A DNA stretch of 38,966 nucleotides from DRTC01 sp964521025. Its GTDB lineage: Bacteria > Cloacimonadota > Cloacimonadia > Cloacimonadales > TCS61. The notes beneath the pieces are model-generated. The model had not been told where the DNA came from. It searched no databases and saw only the letters and a program-made list of their open reading frames with translations. The stretch is taken from contig CAZFPK010000028.1 in the NCBI GenBank assembly GCA_964521025.1, forward strand, positions 1 to 38,966, given 5' to 3'. The position numbers were made by a program, and so were the translations under genes. Positions 7,905-15,752 of the stretch are shown here, piece by piece. Positions within the stretch are counted from its first letter, which is position 1, and each line of letters starts with the position of its first letter.

Positions 7905-8999
7905 TTAGATTACTATCTCCCTCTGAATTTCGTGTTCTTCTGCTTTCAATTCAATAACCTCAACTTTAAATCCGGAAAGCATCTCCAGCAAATTCTGGAG
8001 AACCGGATATTCCGTATAAAAATGTCCGGCATCGATAATTGGGATTTTGCTGTCCAGAAGCGTGTGATAAGTAAAATCTCCGGAAACAAAAACATCTGCT
8101 CTTCCGTAAACTTTATTTAGAAGCGAACTTCCGCTTCCTCCGCAAACAGCAATTTTTTTCACGAAATCCTGCTGCGATTTGTCAGCCAACCAGAGTTTGA
8201 CAAAAGAAGCATCCAGATCTTTTTTAACTTTTTGGGAAAAATCTGTAATCGTCATTTTCTGCGGCAATTCCCCGATCAAACCGAGTCCGTAATTCTCACT
8301 CTGTTTTTCTTGCGGGTAAACTGCAAAAGCCGGAGTTTCATACGGATGAGCGGATTTCATTGCAGAAATGACACGATCCAGGTTGAATGAATCCGTAAAA
8401 AATTCCAGTTTTCGTTCTACAACTTTTTCCAGTTTATTTTTCTCACCAATTGTTGGATTGCTTTCTGCCAAAGGTTTGAATTGACCACTTACTTCATGAT
8501 CATTCAGGCAATTCTCATAATTTCCAATAACTCCAGCACCTGCTTGAAAAACTGATTCCGCAACTTTATCCATCGCATTTTCCGGAACATAAACCGCCAA
8601 GTGAAGAAGTTTCGAACCGGATTCTGACGAAAGAAATTCGATATCTTTCAAACCGATTTTTTCTGCGAGAGCAAAGCTCACACCTTTCATAATAACATCG
8701 AGATTCGTGTGAACGCAGAAAACCGATATATCATTTTTGATCAATTTCAAATAAAGCGGATTAGTAATATTTTTAATTGGACGGAAGATGAACGGATGAT
8801 GCGCGATGATCAGATTTGCTTTTTCTCTGATCGCTTTCTCGATCGCATTTTCCGTAACATCGAGAGTCAGCAAAATCTTTTTTACTACAGTTTCCCCGTC
8901 TCCAAGTTGAAGACCGACATTGTCCCAATCGTAAGAGAGTCCGGGATTGGCTATTTTATTCAGTTTATTTATGATATCCTTCACTTTCAATTCTTTCAT
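7905..8999 (-). CDS. Nif3-like dinuclear metal center protein (GTP cyclohydrolase 1 type 2 homolog)
   Basis: 364 residues, the long form of the NIF3/YqfO family with an insert between the two metal-binding halves. N-terminal half: YDWDNVGLQLGD, then LIIAHHPFIF and VHTNLDV supply metal-ligand His and Asp. C-terminal half: GGSGSSLL, VSGDFTYHTLLD and DAGHFYTEYP supply the rest. The middle (about 130-230, with HPYETPAFAVYP) is the PII/CutA-like insert. The family forms toroidal hexamers with two metals per subunit; its physiological reaction is unsettled. It follows recX with only 4 bases between, so it belongs to the recA-recX transcription unit. GAAGGAT precedes the ATG. Confidence 0.9.
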   Translation of the reverse strand: MKELKVKDIINKLNKIANPGLSYDWDNVGLQLGDGETVVKKILLTLDVTENAIEKAIREKANLIIAHHPFIFRPIKNITNPLYLKLIKNDISVFCVHTNLDVIMKGVSFALAEKIGLKDIEFLSSESGSKLLHLAVYVPENAMDKVAESVFQAGAGVIGNYENCLNDHEVSGQFKPLAESNPTIGEKNKLEKVVERKLEFFTDSFNLDRVISAMKSAHPYETPAFAVYPQEKQSENYGLGLIGELPQKMTITDFSQKVKKDLDASFVKLWLADKSQQDFVKKIAVCGGSGSSLLNKVYGRADVFVSGDFTYHTLLDSKIPIIDAGHFYTEYPVLQNLLEMLSGFKVEVIELKAEEHEIQREIVI

Positions 9000-9003
9000 A
9001 TTT

Positions 9004-9639
9004 TCAATCCTTCATTATTAATTCATGGATTTTTTCTCTTGCATCATAATAAGAAAAACCTCGTCCGGTCAAATAATTCAAGCATTTTTCAATTCGTTCT
9101 TTTCCTTGAAATTTGGAATACCTTGTTAGAACTTTTTCCGCATTTTTAGTTAAAATATCTTCCTCGATTTCAGCAGAATATTTTGCGGATATAACCTCCA
9201 TGATAATTTCCCCGGAAATATGTTTCTCGAATAATTTATTTTTGCTCTCGGTCGCATTCTTCCCTTTTCCGATTAAATGATCGATATAAATCTCCGCAAA
9301 TCTTTCATCATCGATGAGATTGTTGGAACGAGCCTTTTTTAATAATTCTTCGGAAAATTCCTCTGCTAGTGGAAGTTGCTTCAAAAAAAACTTACATTCC
9401 CATTTTGATCTTTCCCGAAAAGATAAAAAATTCAAAAGCCGGCCATTTGCATATTCAGTAATGTATTTTTTTAATTCTTCCGATTTTTCTTTTGAAAGTT
9501 CGACTTCTTCTTTCAAGTCAAACGAAAAAAAAGGGAGGATTTTTTCAGGTAAAATCCCCCAGAGTTTTTCTTCGGAATAAACAATAAAGATTTTTTTAGA
9601 TTTATTTTTTATCCTGAACTTCATTGTCGGAAGCAGCAT
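9004..9639 (-). CDS. recX: RecX-family regulator of RecA
   Basis: Helical-repeat protein of the RecX family: RLLNFLSFRERSKWECKFFL, then LLKKARSNNLIDDERFAEIY, then a third repeat ending GRGFSYYDAREKI. RecX binds inside the RecA filament groove and limits filament growth. The N-terminal ~60 residues are weakly conserved. The gene overlaps the end of recA; two starts are possible, an ATG at 9639 (38-base overlap) or an in-frame ATG at 9624 (23-base overlap), and neither has a clear ribosome binding site. Overlap with recA is the usual arrangement and makes dosage coupling likely. Confidence 0.85.
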   Translation of the reverse strand: MLLPTMKFRIKNKSKKIFIVYSEEKLWGILPEKILPFFSFDLKEEVELSKEKSEELKKYITEYANGRLLNFLSFRERSKWECKFFLKQLPLAEEFSEELLKKARSNNLIDDERFAEIYIDHLIGKGKNATESKNKLFEKHISGEIIMEVISAKYSAEIEEDILTKNAEKVLTRYSKFQGKERIEKCLNYLTGRGFSYYDAREKIHELIMKD

Positions 9640-10639
9640 CTAATTTTAAGATCGTTTTGACTTTCCCTTCGATCTCTCTATAAATTTTATCATTCTCTTT
9701 GAAGAAATCTTTGACTTTTTCCGCTCCCTGACCAATTTTCATCTCTCCGTAAGAAAACCAGGAACCGCTCTTTTTGATGATGTCATTCTGGACGGCAATA
9801 TCGATCAGGATATCGAGATGGGAAATCCCGACTCCAAAAATTATCGGAAATTCGACTTTTTTGAAAGGTGGTGCAAATTTGTTTTTAACAATTTTGACCC
9901 TTGTTTTATTGCCGACAATTTCAGCATCCGAGCCGATCTGTTTGATGGAACCGGTTCTGCGGACTTCCATCCTTAACGAGGAATAAAATTTCAGAGCAAC
10001 TCCGCCGGTCGTTGTTTCCGGGTTTACATAAGAAGGAACTCCGATCTTCATTCTCGTCTGGTTGATGAAAATTACAGCAGTATTGGATTTACTGATAATT
10101 CCGGTCAGTTTTCGCAATGCCTGCGACATCAATCTTGCCTGCAAACCGACATGCGAATCTCCCATGCTTCCTTCGATCTCTGCTCGCGGAACAAGAGCTG
10201 CCACAGAATCGATGACAATTAAATCGATCGCGTTGCTGCGCACAAGAGTTTCGACGATCTCCAACGCCTGCTCTCCTCCATCCGGTTGAGAAAGCAGCAG
10301 GTTCTCCGTATCGACCCCGATCTGTCCTGCATAAACCGGATCGAGAGCGTGTTCCGCATCGATGAAGGCAACGATTCCTTCTTTTTTCTGGGCTTCGGAA
10401 ACTGCATGCAGTGCCAGAGTTGTTTTCCCGGAAGCTTCGGGTCCGTAAATTTCTGTTACTCTTCCCCGCGGAATACCACCGATCCCGAGTGCGGCATCGA
10501 GATTCAAGGCTCCGGTTGGAATGGCTCCGACTTTTGCTTTCGGTTTATCTCCCAGACGCATGATCGTTCCCAGACCGAACTGTTTTTCCAGTTGGCTCAT
10601 TGCGGTTTTTAAGGCAGAGTCTTTATTTTTAGTGGTCAT
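9602..10639 (-). CDS. recA: Recombinase RecA
   Basis: 345 residues, normal RecA length. Walker A GPEASGKT at about 66-73, the AFIDAEHALDPVYA segment, Walker B region LIVIDSVAALVPRAE, DNA-binding loop L1 around EGSMGDSHVGLQARLMSQAL, and the L2 region after FINQTRMKIGV. The last residue of the usual NQxR segment is Thr rather than Ile or Leu, a mild variant. It catalyses homologous strand exchange and promotes LexA cleavage. A strong GGAGG site lies before the ATG. No damage is visible, in contrast to the neighbouring toxin-antitoxin genes. Confidence 0.97.
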   Translation of the reverse strand: MTTKNKDSALKTAMSQLEKQFGLGTIMRLGDKPKAKVGAIPTGALNLDAALGIGGIPRGRVTEIYGPEASGKTTLALHAVSEAQKKEGIVAFIDAEHALDPVYAGQIGVDTENLLLSQPDGGEQALEIVETLVRSNAIDLIVIDSVAALVPRAEIEGSMGDSHVGLQARLMSQALRKLTGIISKSNTAVIFINQTRMKIGVPSYVNPETTTGGVALKFYSSLRMEVRRTGSIKQIGSDAEIVGNKTRVKIVKNKFAPPFKKVEFPIIFGVGISHLDILIDIAVQNDIIKKSGSWFSYGEMKIGQGAEKVKDFFKENDKIYREIEGKVKTILKLDAASDNEVQDKK

Positions 10640-10663
10640 TTATTTCCTCCTTTTATCTGTATC

Positions 10664-10680
10664 ACCATTGTCCCAATGGT
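10664..10680. repeat. Perfect hairpin between protease gene and recA
   Basis: ACCATTG-TCC-CAATGGT is a perfect 7-bp stem, just after the protease stop and 25 bases before the recA start. On the minus strand there is no following T-run, so it is not an obvious terminator for the upstream genes. It may be another short palindromic repeat, an mRNA-stabilising element, or a regulator site. It does not look like a known LexA box. Confidence 0.45.
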
Positions 10681-10682
10681 TT

Positions 10683-11126
10683 TTATTTATTATTGTCTAT
10701 TTTTTCTTTTCCTCTCCGGCAGCTGCTGTGTGGGCTTGCATTTTTCAAATCGACTTTTTTCACATGGACTAATCTATGTCCGAGCATATCGACTGCTGCT
10801 TGAGATTGTTCCAAAATAATATATCCGAGCAAAGGCTCATAAATTCCATCTCTTGGTTCCATTTCCAAAAATAATACTTCTCCATAAATTGGAGCAAAAC
10901 CCTCGATTTGTATTTCAACAGGTCCGTAAATTTCACCTTTTACTAATTGTCGATCTGCTGTTTCACAATCTATTTCCCTGATTTTAGTTAAATCACCTAA
11001 CCTCGATTTCCAGGCAGATGGTAAGACCAGATTTACTGCTCCTGTATCGACAAGTACATCACAACTGATTGAGAAATCCGGATCAAGAATATTTTTGATT
11101 GAGACATTTGTTACAATTCGACCCAT
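10683..11126 (-). CDS. Clan AA (retropepsin-like) aspartic protease
   Basis: 147 residues with one aspartic-protease motif, VLVDTGAVNLVLP (DTGA), and a second conserved segment EPLLGYIILEQSQAAVD near residue 95, the pattern of bacterial single-domain retropepsin-like proteins that act as dimers. No signal peptide or membrane segment, so probably cytoplasmic. It starts directly after the HEPN stop codon (TAA then ATG) and lies in the MNT-HEPN transcription unit. Whether it processes the HEPN/MNT proteins or is merely co-transcribed is unknown. Confidence 0.7.
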   Translation of the reverse strand: MGRIVTNVSIKNILDPDFSISCDVLVDTGAVNLVLPSAWKSRLGDLTKIREIDCETADRQLVKGEIYGPVEIQIEGFAPIYGEVLFLEMEPRDGIYEPLLGYIILEQSQAAVDMLGHRLVHVKKVDLKNASPHSSCRRGKEKIDNNK

Positions 11127-11536
11127 TTAATTTTCCTCCGATTCCTGAATCAATGTCTGAATTTCAAAAACAACCATTTTCATCTCCGCGAATGACTGCT
11201 CCACTTCTTCTTTACTGAATTTTGAAAGAACATTATAATCGCCCGCTTTCCTGTCTTTAAACGCTTTATGGATAATTTTACTAAACTTTTTATCAATTAA
11301 GTTTTTTTTCACAAAATATCGATCAAACCAGCCAATCAATTGTTTATGTTTGGAAGTTGAGAATTTATTCTTGATTGCCAATGCAGAAAGGCAATAAAAA
11401 ATGCCATAATAAATTCTATTGATTGCCAGCGATAGTTCATTATTTTGAAGTAAAATTCTACTTTTTGTATTGTGTCCAATCCCTTTTGCAAATAATTCTC
11501 TATCAATATCGTTCGATCTTTGTCTGTTAAAGTCAT
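11127..11536 (-). pseudogene. HEPN-domain toxin, frameshifted in its N-terminal third
   Basis: The C-terminal part is a clear HEPN domain: LAINRIYYGIFYCLSALA, TSKHKQLIGWFDRYF and AFKDRKAGDYN, the R...DY variant of the HEPN active-site region. An ATG at 11561 would open this frame but gives an unrelated first 35 residues. The proper N terminus lies in another frame from an ATG at 11536 (MTLTDKDRTILIENYLQKGL), which overlaps the MNT stop codon by ATGA. The two frames join if one A is added to the A5 run at 11462-11466 (minus sense), giving Q-K-S-R-I-L-L. The restored protein has about 136 residues. As written it is a broken toxin; a one-base assembly error or slippage at the run would restore it. 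Confidence 0.75.
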
Positions 11537-11850
11537 AGCACCACACCGTTTTCAACAGCATTCATAATGAATGGCAATTTCCCTTTGATACTCCTTAATT
11601 CATTATTTGAGATTAAACTGATATCCGTCAGAATATCATACTTGAAATCGATTTCCCAACTTTTATCATAAATCCTGTTTTTGAGTTTCCAATCATACTC
11701 TTTTTTTAAAATAATTAGAATGTCATAGTCTGAATATTTTTTAGATTTTCCATTAACCTGCGATCCGAAAAGAATTATTTTTTCGATATGATTTGGAAAA
11801 TTCTTGATAAGAAGTTGTTTTAGTTCATACATTGCTTTGGAATTATACAT
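11533..11850 (-). CDS. MNT-type nucleotidyltransferase antitoxin
   Basis: 105 residues of the minimal nucleotidyltransferase fold: ILFGSQVNGKSKKYSDYDIL carries the GSx(10)-D-x-D pattern (Gly29, Ser30, Asp41, Asp43), with a further acidic position around IDFKYDI. Partner HEPN toxin overlaps by ATGA. In characterised pairs the MNT protein neutralises the HEPN toxin by adding AMP to it. This gene looks intact. It lies 9 bases downstream of thpR, so it may be transcribed with that gene. Confidence 0.85.
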   Translation of the reverse strand: MYNSKAMYELKQLLIKNFPNHIEKIILFGSQVNGKSKKYSDYDILIILKKEYDWKLKNRIYDKSWEIDFKYDILTDISLISNNELRSIKGKLPFIMNAVENGVVL

Positions 11851-11859
11851 TAAAAAATC

Positions 11860-12417
11860 CTATTTTCCAAAATAATACTTCCCGATCTCATAATAAACCG
11901 GACCTTCCGGTCGCAGAATACTCTCATAAAAAGTTGCATCCGAAACTTCAAAATCCGAAACTGAAATCCTCTTCGCTAAAATTTGGGAGATGAAAAAATC
12001 AGGCAACCTTTTTTTTATCCGACCTAAAGTAGCGTGAAATCTCAATGGCTTTTTATTAATTTCATAGTTCATTTCGTGAAGTTTGTACTTGATCTTTTTT
12101 GCTGCTTTGAAAATTTCCCGGTTTTCGGTTTTCATCTCAACCCAAAGAATACGCGGATTTCTTCCCGGAATGACCTGGATTTTAGGACTGTAAAATTCCA
12201 GGATTGGAACTCTGGAAAATACTTCCCCGAAATATGCGGAAAGATCATGAATATCGCTTTGTTTAGTGTCACCGATGAATTTCAAAGTGATATGAAGGTT
12301 TTCCGCTTCAACCCACTTTACACCTTTTGGGAAGGTTGATTTCAGTTCTCTGATGATATTGATGAGTTCGGTTTTTAGATTGGTTGGAAGTTCCAGAGCA
12401 AGAAAAGTTCGCTTCAC
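11860..12417 (-). CDS. thpR: RNA 2',3'-cyclic phosphodiesterase (LigT/ThpR)
   Basis: 185 residues with the two 2H-phosphoesterase motifs: NLHITLKFIGD near residue 42 and RFHATLGRIKKR near residue 126. It opens 2',3'-cyclic phosphates on RNA to 2'-phosphates. N-terminal FLALELP is typical of the family. Its ATG overlaps the stop of the adenosine-specific kinase gene by 4 bases, so the two are co-translated. Substrate in the cell is not known. Confidence 0.9.
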   Translation of the reverse strand: MKRTFLALELPTNLKTELINIIRELKSTFPKGVKWVEAENLHITLKFIGDTKQSDIHDLSAYFGEVFSRVPILEFYSPKIQVIPGRNPRILWVEMKTENREIFKAAKKIKYKLHEMNYEINKKPLRFHATLGRIKKRLPDFFISQILAKRISVSDFEVSDATFYESILRPEGPVYYEIGKYYFGK

Positions 12418-12896
12418 CTTTTGTATCCGATGTCGATGAGGAATTTCTTACGAGCAGTGATATCTGTATCCAGTTCGATCCCTTTTGGAGAAGAACCGTC
12501 GATCACGCCCAGAACACCTTTTCCTTGTTCTGTTTTAGTTAGAACGACCTGCACCGGATTGGCAGTTGCACAAAAAATGTTAACAACCTCGCGACAAGAC
12601 TTAACTGCCGGTAAAACATTGACCGGAAAAGCGTTTCGCATCACAATCAGGAAAGTGTGTCCTGCTCCTATCCGCTTCTGATTCTTGACAGCCACTTCGA
12701 TCAGTTCGTTATCATTTCCTTCCTTGCGCACCAGACACGGACCGGAAGCTTCATTAAAAGCCAATCCGAACCTGATTCCCGGGCAGCTGTTCACCATTGC
12801 TTCGTAAAGGTCTTCTACGGTTTTGATAAAATGAGACATCCCGAAAATGATATTGCAGTCTTCGGGAAAATCTATTTTTTCAATTATTAATTCCAT
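12414..12896 (-). CDS. Adenosine-specific kinase family protein (DUF355)
   Basis: 160 residues covering the whole family domain: NIIFGMSHFIKTVEDLYEAM, FGLAFNEASGPCLVR, GHTFLIVMRNAFPVNVL, FCATANPVQVV and GVLGVIDGSSPKGIE. Archaeal members are annotated as adenosine-specific kinases, mainly from structure-based work; function in bacteria is not settled. It is the first gene of the minus-strand group that reads toward thpR. No clear ribosome binding site stands before the ATG. Confidence 0.85.
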   Translation of the reverse strand: MELIIEKIDFPEDCNIIFGMSHFIKTVEDLYEAMVNSCPGIRFGLAFNEASGPCLVRKEGNDNELIEVAVKNQKRIGAGHTFLIVMRNAFPVNVLPAVKSCREVVNIFCATANPVQVVLTKTEQGKGVLGVIDGSSPKGIELDTDITARKKFLIDIGYKR

Positions 12897-12969
12897 CTAT
12901 TCTCCATAGAATTTGAAAAAAAATAAAATCTAGTTATTCTTAGAAATTATAGAACCGGAATTTCCAAAC

Positions 12970-12997
12970 AAATAAAAAAGACCGCATTCCCGGTCTT
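12970..12997 (-). terminator. Rho-independent terminator after rpmB
   Basis: Minus-strand hairpin AAGACCG-GGAATG-CGGTCTT followed by TTTTATT, 20 bases after the rpmB stop. Stem of seven perfect pairs with a U-rich tail, a standard intrinsic terminator that isolates rpmB from the kinase gene. Confidence 0.85.
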
Positions 12998-13017
12998 CTT
13001 TATCTTAAACATTTTTA

Positions 13018-13209
13018 TTAGACAACTTTTGTAACTTTATTAGCCTTCAGGCAGGAAGCACAAATATTTATCCTTTTAATTTTGCCGTCGATATCGGCTT
13101 TAATCTTACTCAAATTCGGGTAAAACTTTCTCTTGGTCGCATTCAAAGCATGGCTTCGATGATTTCCAACCAGAGGTTTCTTCCCGCATACATCACAAAC
13201 CTTTGACAT
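13018..13209 (-). CDS. rpmB: 50S ribosomal protein bL28
   Basis: 63 or 64 residues, full length for bL28. It has the zinc-binding form: CDVCGKKP at the N terminus and CASCLKAN near the C terminus, with the family signature GNHRSHALNATKRKFYPNL between. Two adjacent ATGs (13212 and 13209) follow AGGAAGG; the second gives the usual MSKVC start. It is monocistronic, with its own terminator downstream. From 13213 to 13461 I see no further gene, only AT-rich leader for rpmB and the divergent sigma factor. Confidence 0.95.
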   Translation of the reverse strand: MSKVCDVCGKKPLVGNHRSHALNATKRKFYPNLSKIKADIDGKIKRINICASCLKANKVTKVV

Positions 13210-13461
13210 CATTCACCTTCCTAATTTATTACTTTTAATAGATTTAGTTCCAAATAATTTTAACCAATTTATCTGGCAAGAATTTTATTAGTTGCCTGTA
13301 AAGCTCTCGCAATATGCAAAAAAACAACTCGATTTGTTACGATCAGCGGATGTGCGAGTTGAGTTGATTTATTGAAATCGTTAGATAATAATCAACACAT
13401 CTTTTTCCGCAGATAATTTTATTTTTATTGTCTAAAATAGCAGGAATGAAAAAGTTGGGAT

Positions 13462-14004
13462 ATGGACAGAAATAAATTTGAACTAGTTCTCCATTCGGAA
13501 AACAAGAAAATATTCAATTATCTTCTCAAGATCCTGCGAAATCGCGAAGATGCGGAAGACCTGCTGCAGGAAGTTTTTATTTCTTTCTATAAAAAGATGG
13601 ATAATGTGAACGAAAAAACATACATTCCTTATCTTTTCAGAACGGCTTATCATAAATCACTGAATCTAATCAAAGCACGGAAAAAAAGAGAAAAATTCAG
13701 TCAACATTATGAAGACCTGGAAAATGTCGCAAGTTATGAAGATAAGATTGAATCAAACAACAAAAGCGAATTGATCAGGAAATGTATGAGGAAATTGCCC
13801 GAAAAACAAGCCTTTATCCTGGAAATGCAGTTCTATCAAAAAATGAGTTACAAACAAATTGCGGAAATGCTTTCTACGACGCCGTCTGCAATCGATTCCA
13901 AGCTGGTACGGGCAAAAAAGAAATTAAAAAAAATAATTTTGCAGGAAATGAAAGAAAATCCTGTCAATAACAGCAGAGGTACGATTTATGAAACGAATTT
14001 TTAA
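13462..14004 (+). CDS. ECF-type RNA polymerase sigma factor
   Basis: 180 residues with sigma region 2 (ILRNREDAEDLLQEVFISFY, residues about 24-43) and region 4 helix-turn-helix (LPEKQAFILEMQFYQKMSYK, then QIAEMLSTTPSAIDSKLVRA). Residues after about 165 are a short tail. The anti-sigma gene starts 17 bases before this one ends. The downstream genes encode periplasmic CpxP/Spy-like proteins, so it most likely controls an envelope or metal stress response and its own operon. No promoter matching a known ECF class was recognised upstream. Confidence 0.92.
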   Translation: MDRNKFELVLHSENKKIFNYLLKILRNREDAEDLLQEVFISFYKKMDNVNEKTYIPYLFRTAYHKSLNLIKARKKREKFSQHYEDLENVASYEDKIESNNKSELIRKCMRKLPEKQAFILEMQFYQKMSYKQIAEMLSTTPSAIDSKLVRAKKKLKKIILQEMKENPVNNSRGTIYETNF

Positions 14005-14413
14005 ATGCAAATATGCAAAAAAATTAAATGCATATATCGATGGTGAATTAGCCAAAAAAGAATTCACCAAAATCCAAAAGCATTTAAAAGATTGTTTATA
14101 TTGCCAGAAAGAGATAAGGGAAGTCAATAAGATCAATGCTTTCTTGTCTGATTATAAAACTGAAATTGTTCCTGATACATTGAATGAAAAAATTCTCTCT
14201 TCCGTTGTTGAACATCCGATAAATATGAGAAAAACTATTTTCTTAAGACGAGTCAGCAGGCTTTCGATCGCTGCTTCTATTCTTTTATCGCTTTTTTCCG
14301 GGATCTTTTTGAGCAAAACCACTTTTGTCAATAATACGATTTTATCGGCTGAAAATACGGAAATCGGATTCGCTCAAGATTCGTTTTACGATTACCTGCT
14401 GGTGGAGGAATAA
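13988..14413 (+). CDS. Zinc-finger anti-sigma factor, single membrane span
   Basis: 141 residues. N-terminal ZAS-type anti-sigma domain: CKYAKKLNAYIDGEL and then HLKDCLYC, the H-x3-C-x2-C zinc motif near residue 33. One membrane segment follows (LSIAASILLSLFSGIFL, about 92-108), putting the last 30 residues in the periplasm. Binding and release of the neighbouring sigma factor is the expected role. Stop and next start overlap as TAATG. Confidence 0.88.
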   Translation: MKRIFKCKYAKKLNAYIDGELAKKEFTKIQKHLKDCLYCQKEIREVNKINAFLSDYKTEIVPDTLNEKILSSVVEHPINMRKTIFLRRVSRLSIAASILLSLFSGIFLSKTTFVNNTILSAENTEIGFAQDSFYDYLLVEE

Positions 14414-14886
14414 TGCTCAAAAGAACCTTGATCATTCTTTTTATTATCTCCATGGTTTTCAACATTGCTTTTGTCAGCACTTTCATCTATCACCGAATTA
14501 TGATGAGACCGAGATTTCCGGAACAACCGGCATGGCAGCCGCAATCACCTCCACCACCGGAAATAATTGAACGGATAGAAGAAGGGAAAAAAAACATATT
14601 ACCGTTAAGAGAGGAATTTCTGGAATCAAAAAAGACTTTTATAGAAATCCTGAAATCCGAAGATTTTAACCCGGAAGAAGCCCTGGAAATATTAGAAAAA
14701 ACTATGGAAAACCAGGTGAAGATGGAAAAAGAACTTGGAATCAGACTCATTGAATTAAGAACACAAATGAATTCTCAACAGGCAAAAAGATTCTTTACAA
14801 GAAGGCAATTTCAACAACCGGAAAAGCAGCAACCAAGATTTCCAAAATTAAGAGAATTTATAAAAAGAAGGAGGAAAGGAAAATGA
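14413..14886 (+). CDS. Periplasmic heavy-metal-sensor/CpxP-like membrane-anchored protein
   Basis: 157 residues. An N-terminal hydrophobic anchor (LIILFIISMVFNIAFVSTFI) is followed by a Pro-rich stretch and a long amphipathic helical region (about 50-125) with the PF13801-like pattern REEFLESKKTFIEILKSEDF and a MNSQQAKRFF segment resembling the LTxxQ motif. The C terminus is strongly basic. Such proteins sit beside ECF sigma/anti-sigma pairs and are thought to sense or buffer periplasmic metal or misfolding stress. Overlaps the next gene by ATGA. Confidence 0.75.
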   Translation: MLKRTLIILFIISMVFNIAFVSTFIYHRIMMRPRFPEQPAWQPQSPPPPEIIERIEEGKKNILPLREEFLESKKTFIEILKSEDFNPEEALEILEKTMENQVKMEKELGIRLIELRTQMNSQQAKRFFTRRQFQQPEKQQPRFPKLREFIKRRRKGK

Positions 14887-15392
14887 AAAAAACAATCGTT
14901 ACAACCATGGCAGCAATAGTCTTAATTTCGATATTGGCTGCCTTTGAAAGACCATGTGAGAGATTTGGCTTTCCCAGCGATGGAGGTAGAGGTTATGGAC
15001 CACCTGTTCGGAATGAAGAATTCCCGTCGTTTTTCGAAGAATTGGAATTTACGAACGAGCAGCTCGAGCAAATGGAATCATTTAGAGAAGAATTTCAAAA
15101 AAAGAACATCAAATTACATTCTGATATCGAAATTCTAAAGATCGACAAACAAAATGCACTACGCAATGAAAATTACGATGAAGCGAAAAAAATCATGAAC
15201 GAAGTCTTTGAAATCAAAAAGGAATTAGCCGAAAATCATCTCGAAATGATCGAGAAACGAAATGAAATACTCACCCCGGAACAAAAAGAAATAGCCGAAA
15301 AAATGCGATATGAGAGAGAGTTCTTTATGAATCGCTTCCAAAAAGGTAAAGGAAAAAAACGGGGAAAAGGCGGCGGTAAAGGATGGTTTTGA
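14883..15392 (+). CDS. Spy/CpxP-family periplasmic protein
   Basis: 169 residues. Signal peptide MKKTIVTTMAAIVLISILAA at the start. The helical body has the two LTxxQ-type segments: LEFTNEQLEQMESFREEF near residue 54 and ILTPEQKEIAEKM near 138. The C terminus is a Gly/Lys/Arg-rich tail after MNRFQKGKG, unusual for Spy and possibly cationic for membrane or nucleic-acid contact. Fourth gene of the sigma-factor operon; Spy-like chaperones bind unfolded periplasmic proteins. Confidence 0.78.
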   Translation: MKKTIVTTMAAIVLISILAAFERPCERFGFPSDGGRGYGPPVRNEEFPSFFEELEFTNEQLEQMESFREEFQKKNIKLHSDIEILKIDKQNALRNENYDEAKKIMNEVFEIKKELAENHLEMIEKRNEILTPEQKEIAEKMRYEREFFMNRFQKGKGKKRGKGGGKGWF

Positions 15393-15432
15393 AAGAATAA
15401 ACCTTAAAAATAATCCTTAATCGGAGGTTATC

Positions 15433-15735
15433 ATGAAGATTTTTAGAAAACTGAGTTGGCTGATGTTGTTCGGATTTATCCTGACAACATCCTGTACGGC
15501 AGGAACTGTTTATGTGCGGGAAGCTCCTCCCAGAGTCATTGTCGAAGTTAAACCTGCCAAACCATACAAAACAGCGGTTTGGGTGTCCGGCTACTGGAAA
15601 TGGAATAAACGAAGACATAAATATGTCTGGGTAAACGGTCATTGGAAAAAAATCAAACACGGAAGAAACTGGAAAGCCGGATTCTGGAAAAAAACTCCGC
15701 ACGGCTGGATCTGGGTGAAAGGTCGCTGGAAATAG
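15433..15735 (+). CDS. Small lipoprotein with W/Y-rich repeats
   Basis: 100 residues. Lipobox LTTSC places the lipidated Cys at about residue 21. After PPRVIVEVKPAKP come three to four short aromatic repeats (WVSGYWKW, YVWVNGHWKK, WKAGFWKK, WIWVKGRWK) of the YXWxxGyW type, which form small beta units at the cell surface. A good GGAGG site precedes the ATG. It is the last gene before a bidirectional terminator and probably belongs to the ECF regulon. Confidence 0.75.
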   Translation: MKIFRKLSWLMLFGFILTTSCTAGTVYVREAPPRVIVEVKPAKPYKTAVWVSGYWKWNKRRHKYVWVNGHWKKIKHGRNWKAGFWKKTPHGWIWVKGRWK

Positions 15736-15752
15736 GAAATACCTGAATCTCC

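Noticed and set aside
10664..10680. LexA/SOS box upstream of recA
   Set aside because: The palindrome ACCATTG-TCC-CAATGGT matches neither the enteric CTG-N10-CAG nor the Gram-positive GAAC-N4-GTTC box.
13300..13400. Possible tRNA in the rpmB-sigma intergenic region
   Set aside because: It has a CAACTCG/CGAGTTG pair but no T-loop, anticodon arm or CCA-end signature.
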